A stretch of 64,000 nucleotides of DNA from JAUZRW01 sp964549915 (lineage in GTDB: Bacteria; Chloroflexota; Anaerolineae; Aggregatilineales; Phototrophicaceae): the NCBI GenBank assembly GCA_964549915.1, contig CAZJWX010000003.1, forward strand, positions 62,001 to 126,000, given 5' to 3'. The notes beneath the pieces are model-generated. The model had not been told where the DNA came from, ran no database searches, and saw only the letters and a program-made list of their open reading frames with translations. The position numbers and the translations under genes are program-made. The first letter of the stretch is position 1. Every line of letters begins with the position of its first letter. Below, piece after piece: positions 27,316 through 35,090 of this stretch.

Positions 27316-29157
27316 TCAATCCCCGATGGCTTTATCCGGCTGTTCTTGCGCACCATGCAGCCGACCTTTCGCGCTCTCCACATAGCTGAGCGATTGATGG
27401 CGAAAGTAGGTGTTGTACAGTTCGGCGTAGTGGCCGCCTTGTTCCATCAGAGACTCGTGGCTGCCCTCTTCAATGATCGCGCCCTCGCGCAGGACGATGA
27501 TACGATCCGCGCTGCGTACGGTGCTCAAGCGATGTGCGATCAGGATCGATGTGGACTGCGCCAACAGCATCTCGATGGCTTCCTGGATCTGCACCTCGGT
27601 GAAGGGGTCAATGCTGGCGGTGGCTTCATCCAGGATGAAAATCGCGGGTTTCTGGATCATGACGCGCAGCAGGCTGACCAACTGCCGCTGCCCCATGCTG
27701 AGCCGCGCACCACGTTCGCCTACATCGCTCTGCAAACCGTCCGGCAGCGTTTCCAGCCATTCGCCGTTGCCGACGCTGCGCGCCAATTCCTCAATTTCTT
27801 CGTCCGTCGCATCCGGTCGGGCATAGCGGATGTTCTCCAGGATCGTCCCGCTGAACAAGAAGGGAGCCTGCGGGACGATTCCCAGGCGGCTGCGGTAGGA
27901 CGGCAAATCGTAGGAGCGAATATCCTGCCCATCGATCAGGATCTCACCTTTCTGGAATTCGTAGAAACGCGCGGTCAGCTTGGCAACGGTGCTCTTACCC
28001 GCTCCCGTATGCCCGACGAAGGCGATGCTCTCCCCTGGCTTGATGTGCAGGTCGAAATCCTGCATCACCCATTGCTCATCGTCGTAGGCAAAGCTGACAT
28101 TGTTGAATGCGATTTCGCCGCGGAGGCCACCGGCGGGCTTGCTGTCATTCTGGATGATCGTGTTATCGGCATCAATCAGCGCGAAAACACGTTCCGCCGC
28201 GCTCAATCCCTGCTGGAACTGGCTCCAGAACGCCACCAGATTGATGACCGGAAACAGGAAACGATCGACACCCTGAATGAAGAGGTACCAGGTACCCGCA
28301 GAGATCACCCCGGCGACAACCGAATTCGCCCCCGCATAGAGCACCAGACCGATGGAAAAGCCAATCAGCAGGTTCATCACGGGGAAGACCAGGGCCAGCA
28401 CGAAACCGCGCCGCATATTCGTGTTGTAGGAGAGCCAGTTCACTTCCTTGAACTCATCGTAAATCATGGCCTCCTGGCGGAAGTTCTTGGCGACACTGAT
28501 CCCGGTGACGCTCTCCTGAATGTTGTCGTTGACCACCGCCATCGCGCGGGCACCCTGGCGAGTTGCGCGGCGTGCCAGATTGCGAAAGCCTACCGCCGCG
28601 AAGAAGTACACCGGGATCGTACCCACGACGACCAGCGTCAGGAGCACGGACTGGTTCAGAAGCACCACCAGCAAGAAGAAGACCGAGATCAACTGTGAGA
28701 GTACATCGCTGGTGAAGAGCAGCACGTCGCCAAATTCGCGTGTGTCGCTGGTGATGCGGCTGACGATCTTGCCGGTCTTGTTGCGGTCATAGAAGGCGAG
28801 GTCGCGGTTGACCGCCGATTCGAAGGAATCGGAACGCATCTGCGACACCATATAGCCGATCATGTACGACAGCCAGCGCCGACGCCCCCAGTTCGCAAAG
28901 TACTCGATGACAGCCGTCACCAGCACTGCGATCAAAATCAACACGAGCGTGTTGCTTGCATTTTCCAGCGCATCAATCGCTGCCGAAATCAGGATCGGGC
29001 GCAGCGAAGCCACAATCGCCAGCGTCGAGAAGCCAATCACGATGATGACCAGCCAGTTGCGATAGCGCTTGATGTAGTCCCAGATGCGCCCCGCCAGTTT
29101 CCAATCACCGTACTGGCGATCGTATTTATCTGCCTCAAGGTTGCCGAAGAAACCCAT
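27316..29157 (-). CDS. ABC exporter half-transporter, catalytic-glutamate subunit (613 aa)
   Basis: Type IV ABC exporter: six-helix membrane domain (residues 30-320) fused to an ATPase. Walker A is GHTGAGKST (382-390), Q-loop Gln430, signature LSMGQ (486-490), Walker B IFILDE with catalytic Glu511, switch His542. The signature departs from LSGGQ. The partner at 29164 has the opposite pattern, so the two probably form a heterodimer such as BmrCD or TM287/288, exporting lipids or drugs. The start lies 6 bases after the partner's stop, with AAAGGGA inside the partner's 3' end. Confidence 0.92.
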   Translation of the reverse strand: MGFFGNLEADKYDRQYGDWKLAGRIWDYIKRYRNWLVIIVIGFSTLAIVASLRPILISAAIDALENASNTLVLILIAVLVTAVIEYFANWGRRRWLSYMIGYMVSQMRSDSFESAVNRDLAFYDRNKTGKIVSRITSDTREFGDVLLFTSDVLSQLISVFFLLVVLLNQSVLLTLVVVGTIPVYFFAAVGFRNLARRATRQGARAMAVVNDNIQESVTGISVAKNFRQEAMIYDEFKEVNWLSYNTNMRRGFVLALVFPVMNLLIGFSIGLVLYAGANSVVAGVISAGTWYLFIQGVDRFLFPVINLVAFWSQFQQGLSAAERVFALIDADNTIIQNDSKPAGGLRGEIAFNNVSFAYDDEQWVMQDFDLHIKPGESIAFVGHTGAGKSTVAKLTARFYEFQKGEILIDGQDIRSYDLPSYRSRLGIVPQAPFLFSGTILENIRYARPDATDEEIEELARSVGNGEWLETLPDGLQSDVGERGARLSMGQRQLVSLLRVMIQKPAIFILDEATASIDPFTEVQIQEAIEMLLAQSTSILIAHRLSTVRSADRIIVLREGAIIEEGSHESLMEQGGHYAELYNTYFRHQSLSYVESAKGRLHGAQEQPDKAIGD

Positions 29158-29163
29158 TGTTCG

Positions 29164-30999
29164 CTATTCCCTTTCTGCTTCGTCTGCGGCGCTGCCATTG
29201 CTGGGGCGGCTGACGGGTTCGTCATAGCGGGCGAAGATGCGTTGATATGCCTCGGACGTTTTCAGCAAGTCCTCGTGTGCCCCCTGGGCGACGATTTCCC
29301 CATTGCGGATGACGATGATGTGGTCAGCCCAGCGAATTTGCGAGAGGCGATGCGTGATCAGGATCGTCGTGCGGCCTTCTGCCGCCGTCCAGATCGCTTT
29401 CTGGATGCGGTCTTCCGTCGCGCTGTCAATCGCGCTGGTGCTGTCATCAAGGATCAGCACCGGAGGATCGCTTTCAAAGGCCCGCGCCAGCGCCAATCGC
29501 TGCCGCTGCCCCCCGCTGAGTGTCACACCGCGCTGCCCGATCACCGTGTCGTAGCCTTCTGGGAAATCCAGAATGAAGTCATGGGCCTGGGCTTTCTGCG
29601 CAGCTAACTCGATCTCTGCGCGAGTCGCATCCTGGTCACCGAAGGCAATGTTCTCGGCAATCGTGCGGCTGAAGAGGAAGATATCCTGCTCGATGTTGCC
29701 AATCTGGGAGCGCAGCGACTCCAGCTTCCAATCGCGCACATCGACGCCATCCACCAGCACACGCCCTTCATCCGCGTCGTAGGTGCGATTGATGAGCTTC
29801 GTCATGGTGCTCTTGCCGGAGCCTGTCTGCCCCACCAGCGCGACTGTCTGCCCCGGCTCCACCTTGAAGGAGATGTTCTTCAACACCGGGTTCGCCTTAT
29901 TGTAGCCGAAGGTGACGTTGTCAAAGACGATTTCACCACGCAGCTTGCCCACATATCCGGCTGTATTCTGGTCAAGGTCCGTCTCCGCCCGGATGATGTC
30001 CAGGATGCGCTGGGCGCTGGCGAAACCGGACGCAATGCGCGAGAGTGCGAATAGGGAAGTGAAGACCGGGAAGCCGAAGAGGTAAATCTGCCCGATGTAG
30101 GTCACGATGTCACCGATTTGGATCTGCCCGGCCTGGTAGAGCAAGATGGAATGCACCAGCGCACCGACGAAGGCCAACCCTTGCAGCAGGAAGGAGAGGT
30201 AACGCGCTTCCACCCGTCCCTGATGCACATAGTGATCGCGCACCGTTTCTGCCAGGGTCGTGAAGCGTTTGATCTCATTTTCTTCCTGTGCACCACCTTT
30301 GACGACCTGCAAGCCTTCCAGGGCTTCTGCAAGTCGGCTGTTCATGCGCCCGAAACTGATGCGCACTTGCTGCGCAATCGGCGATACATCGCGCACCAGG
30401 CGATACTGCACGAAGAGGTGGCTGATGACGAAGAGCAGCGGAGTCAGCACCAGATGCGGATGAATCAATGGAGATACGACCAGTGGCAAGATCAAGAACC
30501 AGCCAGAGCCGATCACCAGATTGAAGCCCGGATTCATCATGAAATTCAGTTCGCGCACATCATTGGTCACACGTGCCATGATGTCGCCTACGGGCTGCAT
30601 GTCATGGAAGGTCATACTTTTGCCCAGCAAGCTAGCGTAGAGTTCGTCGCGCACATCGCGCTCAATACGCTGGGCGAACGTCTCAGACGAGAAGTTACGC
30701 ATCAATTGCAGCGCCGCGCGCAACGCCTGCGATCCGATGATCGCCAACACCATCAACAGGGCAAAATTCAGCGCTTCCTGCTCAGCAATCTGCCCCTGCG
30801 TGAAGCGCTGGATCTCGTTGAATGCCTGACCTACATAAAATGGCACGGCGGAGGCCAGTGCCGCATTGCTGAATGCACCGATGATCAGCAGCACCAGCAC
30901 CCACCAGTGTCGCCGCACATGCGACCAGATGTAGCGGCCAGCGCTGCGATGATCGCTGTTGTATGAGACTGCCGAATCGGCGATGAACTCTGAAGACAT
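29164..30999 (-). CDS. ABC exporter half-transporter, degenerate-site subunit (611 aa)
   Basis: Membrane domain with six helices (about 30-320), then the ATPase: Walker A GQTGSGKST (390-398), Q-loop Gln438, canonical signature LSGGQ (494-498), Walker B VLILDD with Asp519 where the catalytic Glu is expected, switch His550. Its Walker sites would pair with the partner's altered LSMGQ to make one non-hydrolytic site, as in known heterodimers. Ribosome site AGGATAGGG abuts the ATG. It begins 124 bases after the GT-C gene upstream; a TATACT on the minus strand near 31070 may be its own -10. Confidence 0.92.
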   Translation of the reverse strand: MSSEFIADSAVSYNSDHRSAGRYIWSHVRRHWWVLVLLIIGAFSNAALASAVPFYVGQAFNEIQRFTQGQIAEQEALNFALLMVLAIIGSQALRAALQLMRNFSSETFAQRIERDVRDELYASLLGKSMTFHDMQPVGDIMARVTNDVRELNFMMNPGFNLVIGSGWFLILPLVVSPLIHPHLVLTPLLFVISHLFVQYRLVRDVSPIAQQVRISFGRMNSRLAEALEGLQVVKGGAQEENEIKRFTTLAETVRDHYVHQGRVEARYLSFLLQGLAFVGALVHSILLYQAGQIQIGDIVTYIGQIYLFGFPVFTSLFALSRIASGFASAQRILDIIRAETDLDQNTAGYVGKLRGEIVFDNVTFGYNKANPVLKNISFKVEPGQTVALVGQTGSGKSTMTKLINRTYDADEGRVLVDGVDVRDWKLESLRSQIGNIEQDIFLFSRTIAENIAFGDQDATRAEIELAAQKAQAHDFILDFPEGYDTVIGQRGVTLSGGQRQRLALARAFESDPPVLILDDSTSAIDSATEDRIQKAIWTAAEGRTTILITHRLSQIRWADHIIVIRNGEIVAQGAHEDLLKTSEAYQRIFARYDEPVSRPSNGSAADEAERE

Positions 31000-31123
31000 A
31001 ACCCTATCCTGTGGTACAGTTCAGTTGTTCGCGCCCACCATCCTACATCATGTGGGATACAGAACAGTATAGGCAATTTATGTCTGGTAGCGGGTAATGC
31101 ACATAATTGGCATGAAGATTTGG

Positions 31124-33517
31124 TTAACGAGCCTCAATGTGGATGGGGACAGGCAGTACACCGATGTCATCATCGCGGATTTCGCCACCAGAAACAGACA
31201 GCCGCTGCACCCCGCCGCTGCCCGCTTCGTAAAGCAGCACCCATATCCTGTACTCGCCCGCTGGCAGGTCTTTCGGCAGTTGAAGCGCTCGATTGTCGTA
31301 GATGACCTCGCTCGGTGTCCAGGTGAATGTGCGACGGAAACCCGCATCTGGCGCTGAATCAAACCCTTGAATCGGCAGTGTACGATCATCCGCCGGAGCC
31401 AGAAACCAGGCAACAACCGCATCGCGCGTCGTCGGCTCCAGTGCCTGCCAGAAGAAGGTAACGGGCAGGATGTCCCCCGGCGCGTAACGCGCTCCCTCAG
31501 GCAGCGTATACCCCAGCAGATCAATCGCCTCCCCATAGCGTAAATCGCTCGTTTGCTCCGGCAAGCGGAACTCATAGCGATTCGGGGCGCGCACGGTGCT
31601 GTACAGCAGCAGGCGCACGGTGGGATCATCAGTACGATACTCGCGCAGCAAGAAGTAATTTTCGCCCAGGTAGCGCTCGACAGGACGTACGGCCCAGGGC
31701 AAGAATTCGCTGTTGGGTGCCAGCAGCCAGATGCGCTCGTGATGCCCCGCCAGGAAATCAATCGCGCGTGGGGCATAGTTTTCCAACAGCTCAGGCGGAT
31801 AATCAGATTCGAGGCGCGGCGGTGCGATGTCACTGGGCGCTTCGCCGGGTGGAAAGCCCAGCACGAGCGGACGAACCCGATCCAGGTCATGATAATTCAT
31901 GATGAAGCGGCTGTAGGTGTTGTCCGCAAGCAGCAGCGGCTCACCATCTTCCGCCTCCGCTTCAACGATCGCCAGCACATCGAAGAGCGCGGACTTATGC
32001 GCCCAATACAACGGATCATTTTCATGTAACGAGCGCAACCCCAGCGCGGTGATAACTGCCAGCACGCCCCACCCCAGCAGGACGCCCCAGCGCATCCAGC
32101 GACGATTCCTCGCCCACACCAGAACCAACGCCAGCGCTATGAGCAGCAAATAGATGACAGGTAGTGGAGACCCGATGCGGGTCCAGGCGATGTCGAATCC
32201 CAGACTCTCCCAGGTGCGCGGTAGGATCAACCATCGCAGGTATTCGACGGTATTCAGCCCGGGCAGCCACTCATAGAGGCCGTTGGCCTCCGGCGGCAGA
32301 TAGTCTACATACGTCCCGAAGAAAGATACCGCGCCAATGGCCTGAATCACTACGCTATAGAGCGCCAGTAAGAGAACCGCGGCTTGCGCTAGCCAGCGCC
32401 GTTTTCCCTGCCAGACCCAGCGCAATGTAGGTAGGGCCAGTGCCATTGCGAAGGGCAGCACGGGAATAAGAAACCGTGGAGGCCAGGAAAGGCCGCCGAA
32501 CCAGTGAACCCCGGCCAACAGGGCATGCCCGACTGCATAGCCGACAACAATCGCCAGCACTGCCCACAGCAGACGCCGCTGTCCGCCACGCAGCAGGAGC
32601 CAGCTCCCCGGCAAACCCAACAGCAAAATCGGCGAAGTGCCCCATAAGCTGCCCCCTATGCTGAAGAGATAGGTGTGCAATGCAGTACGCCCGATTTGCG
32701 GTCTTGCGTCCAGCGCATCCAGCACAGGGCGTGTCAGATTCACCAGAAAGCGATAGACATCACCATTGAAGATCGATACGACGAAGAGCGCCAGCAGAGC
32801 GACCAGCACGAGATCCCAGACGCGACGCAGCCGCCTCGCATCTGGCAGCAGCGCACCCGGCAGCGTCAGGATCAGCAACCCCGGCAGCGCGAACAGGGCG
32901 GAGTTTTTCGTGAAGTACGCCAGTGCAAAGGCAACCATCGCCAGCAGGAGCCAGCCCCATCCACGCACTTGTTGACGCCGACGAAACTGTTCGATTGCCA
33001 GCGCACAGAGCAACAACCAGAGCATCACCAGCGGCTCGCGGAAGAGAGTCGTCGTGTAGACCCAAAGCCCCGTGCCGATGCCCAATACCACCGCCCCAAG
33101 GGCTGCAATATGCGCCTCATAATGCAGCACACGCGCATATGCATAGAAGAACAGCACACAGCCCAGCGCGACCCCGATATTCAGCAACCAGACACCATGA
33201 GCGTAGCCCAGACCGGGCATTACATCTGCAAGCTGATAGAGCGCTGCACCCGCAAAAACAATCAAAGGCTCGTTCTGCTCATATTGAATGATGGGGTACG
33301 GCAGGCCATCATCGAAGAACTGCGGCGGCTCAATCCAGATGGTCTCATCACGGGCGATGTCGCCATAGCGGGCGAAGCTGCTCGCCGCATCGAAAATGCG
33401 CAGGGTGTCCGTGCTCTGCGGCAGGGCACTGTAGGTGAGCATGTAGACGCTTGCCAGCAGCAAGAGCCAACTCAAAACAAAACCGGGGCGAACCCGGCTC
33501 GGCTGGTTTCGATCCAT
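31124..33517 (-). CDS. GT-C-like membrane glycosyltransferase with beta-sandwich tail (797 aa)
   Basis: First helix at 13-31, then an outer loop with IFDAASSFARYGDIARDE and YEQNEPLIVFAGAALYQ, a variant of the GT39 opening. About 11 helices extend to residue 500. The tail (500-797) has a Rossmann-like or thioredoxin-like stretch and ends with the IDLLGYTL...PGDILPVTFFWQ module shared with other GT-C proteins here. It is the third gene of an operon after a double-HTH regulator and a TPR protein, 21 bases downstream of the latter. Substrate unknown. Confidence 0.8.
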   Translation of the reverse strand: MDRNQPSRVRPGFVLSWLLLLASVYMLTYSALPQSTDTLRIFDAASSFARYGDIARDETIWIEPPQFFDDGLPYPIIQYEQNEPLIVFAGAALYQLADVMPGLGYAHGVWLLNIGVALGCVLFFYAYARVLHYEAHIAALGAVVLGIGTGLWVYTTTLFREPLVMLWLLLCALAIEQFRRRQQVRGWGWLLLAMVAFALAYFTKNSALFALPGLLILTLPGALLPDARRLRRVWDLVLVALLALFVVSIFNGDVYRFLVNLTRPVLDALDARPQIGRTALHTYLFSIGGSLWGTSPILLLGLPGSWLLLRGGQRRLLWAVLAIVVGYAVGHALLAGVHWFGGLSWPPRFLIPVLPFAMALALPTLRWVWQGKRRWLAQAAVLLLALYSVVIQAIGAVSFFGTYVDYLPPEANGLYEWLPGLNTVEYLRWLILPRTWESLGFDIAWTRIGSPLPVIYLLLIALALVLVWARNRRWMRWGVLLGWGVLAVITALGLRSLHENDPLYWAHKSALFDVLAIVEAEAEDGEPLLLADNTYSRFIMNYHDLDRVRPLVLGFPPGEAPSDIAPPRLESDYPPELLENYAPRAIDFLAGHHERIWLLAPNSEFLPWAVRPVERYLGENYFLLREYRTDDPTVRLLLYSTVRAPNRYEFRLPEQTSDLRYGEAIDLLGYTLPEGARYAPGDILPVTFFWQALEPTTRDAVVAWFLAPADDRTLPIQGFDSAPDAGFRRTFTWTPSEVIYDNRALQLPKDLPAGEYRIWVLLYEAGSGGVQRLSVSGGEIRDDDIGVLPVPIHIEAR

Positions 33518-33538
33518 GAGAACCCTGTGGCGTGGAAA

Positions 33539-34114
33539 TCAGTTCTTGGCGGACTCTTCTGGAAGATCGGGCACACCGGCGGAACGCCTGGCGATCCGAG
33601 CGATATTGGAGCTGAGAAATTTGAGCACACGCTGACGCCCGGTCAGATTTGTGCGCCGTTCTAGCGCGACTTGATAGGTTGCTGCCCCCTTGAGCAGTTC
33701 CCCGGAACGCACCTGCAAGGCACCGATGGCCATCAACGTGTCCGAATAGAGTTCTTCCTCACTCAGCTCACGAAATATATCCGCCGCACGCCGATAATGC
33801 TGCTGCGCGTTATCCCGCTCGTTGAGCGCTTCGTAAACCCCGCCCATATTGCCCATCACCTGCGCAGCACGGCGCTCATCGCCCATTGCCTCAAAAGTGC
33901 GCAGTGCAGCCTGCATCAATTCCAGTGCCTGCTGTGGCTCATCCAGTTGGCGGCGCACCAGCCCCAGATTCACCATCATCTCTGCCGCCATATCTGGCTG
34001 GTCGGCTTCTTCGTAGGCAACCTGGGCTTGCTGGAAACTACGGGCAGCCGCTTCATAATCGCTCTTCTGGAACAGGGCAATGCCCTGCTCCTTCAATGCA
34101 TCTGCGTTGCTCAT
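33539..34114 (-). CDS. Cytosolic TPR protein (191 aa)
   Basis: Four TPR-like helical hairpins between residues 1 and 145 (for example KEQGIALFQKSDYEAAARSF and VMGNMGGVYEALNERDNAQQHY), then a short basic helix and an acidic end. There is no signal peptide, so it acts in the cytosol, probably as a binding partner. I use ATG 34114 (MSNADALKEQ); a GTG at 34153 overlapping the regulator's stop by 3 bases would add 13 residues. Being cotranscribed with a DNA-binding protein, it may modulate it; that is inference. Confidence 0.78.
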   Translation of the reverse strand: MSNADALKEQGIALFQKSDYEAAARSFQQAQVAYEEADQPDMAAEMMVNLGLVRRQLDEPQQALELMQAALRTFEAMGDERRAAQVMGNMGGVYEALNERDNAQQHYRRAADIFRELSEEELYSDTLMAIGALQVRSGELLKGAATYQVALERRTNLTGRQRVLKFLSSNIARIARRSAGVPDLPEESAKN

Positions 34115-34149
34115 CGCGGTTTGTCGTTCTCTCAAATCTGCTTGCCGGA

Positions 34150-34902
34150 TCACATAGAAATCTCTAGCAGCCCCTCTGCGGCTTTGCGCAGGTCGTCGGC
34201 GGGCATCTGGCTGAAGGTCATGGCAATCTTGATGAAAGCTACGTTGAGCGGATTAGCGGCGAAGGCGCGAATTTCGGGGTCAAGGTCGGTGAAGCGCTTC
34301 CACTCTTCGTAGATTTTCAGCAGCTCTCCAACGTAACCACTGGTCTCGATGAAATAATCGGGGTTGCGATCCACGAGATTCGCCAGCGTCGGCAGATGGT
34401 GCATCGGGATCGATACCTCACCCAGTTCGTACTGCTGCAAGCTCTCCAGCGGGATCCCCGCACGTTGGGCGAGGTCTTCCTGGCTCAAGTCGGCTTCTTC
34501 CCGTGCCTGGCGCAGCAGTGCGCCAATCATGCGATCGCGCAGTTCCTGGTACTGCGCCTGCGTGTCGATCTTCTCAATGCGTGTGCCGTCCAACGTCTGC
34601 ACACCCCAGAAGTGGCTCACATGCACCCCCAGGTAATACGCCAGCAGTTCAAGCTGGGGCAAGCTGGGCACGTCGTCGCCGAATTCCCAGGCTTGCACTG
34701 TGTTGGCAGGCACATTGAGCAAACGGGCGCATTCCTCAAGCGAGCGAGCGGCGCTCTCACGAGCATCTTTGATGAGCACGCCCAACATCTTCGCCCGCAG
34801 CCGATAGGACTCAGCGTGGTCGAAGGGTTTGGCCTCTTGCGCATCGTCCTTGTTTCCACGTGCGCTCTTGAACCGCTTGGAAATATCGCCAAAGTCGCTC
34901 AT
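34150..34902 (-). CDS. XRE-family regulator with two HTH domains (250 aa)
   Basis: Two Cro/CI-type helix-turn-helix domains in tandem: HTH1 about 39-95 (LEECARLLNVPANTVQAWEFG) and HTH2 about 126-180 (SQEDLAQRAGIPLESLQQYELG), followed by an alpha-helical C-terminal segment of about 70 residues. The second has the classic spacing; the first is slightly divergent. Two domains in one chain suggest it can bind a bipartite operator as a monomer, or dimerise across two sites. It leads an operon with a TPR protein and a GT-C protein. Confidence 0.88.
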   Translation of the reverse strand: MSDFGDISKRFKSARGNKDDAQEAKPFDHAESYRLRAKMLGVLIKDARESAARSLEECARLLNVPANTVQAWEFGDDVPSLPQLELLAYYLGVHVSHFWGVQTLDGTRIEKIDTQAQYQELRDRMIGALLRQAREEADLSQEDLAQRAGIPLESLQQYELGEVSIPMHHLPTLANLVDRNPDYFIETSGYVGELLKIYEEWKRFTDLDPEIRAFAANPLNVAFIKIAMTFSQMPADDLRKAAEGLLEISM

Positions 34903-34940
34903 GAGAATGTCTCCGGGTTTGCGTTTGCTCGTCTTTTCGC

Positions 34941-34969
34941 ATTATAGACTGCGGCTACACTGTGAGCAA
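34941..34969 (-). promoter_or_regulatory. Promoter of the XRE-TPR-GT-C operon
   Basis: Minus strand: TTGCTC (34969-34964), 17 bases, perfect TATAAT (34946-34941). It lies about 40 bases upstream of the XRE start. Confidence 0.65.
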
Positions 34970-35029
34970 CCACAGCCCCACAGTACGCGAAAGCACTGTT
35001 TGAAACAAGTTAAGACTGCCAGTTCGCTA

Positions 35030-35057
35030 TCGCAACCTCGTCATGTGGGTCTATAAT
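35030..35057 (+). promoter_or_regulatory. Likely promoter of the GAF-PAS histidine kinase
   Basis: Perfect TATAAT (35052-35057) with a weak TCGCAA (35030-35035) at 16 bases. The -10 falls inside the first codons of the longest frame, which argues for the ATG at 35091 as the true start. Confidence 0.5.
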
Positions 35058-35090
35058 GAGAAAAATATGTCGCCAGATTGCGAAGTGCCT

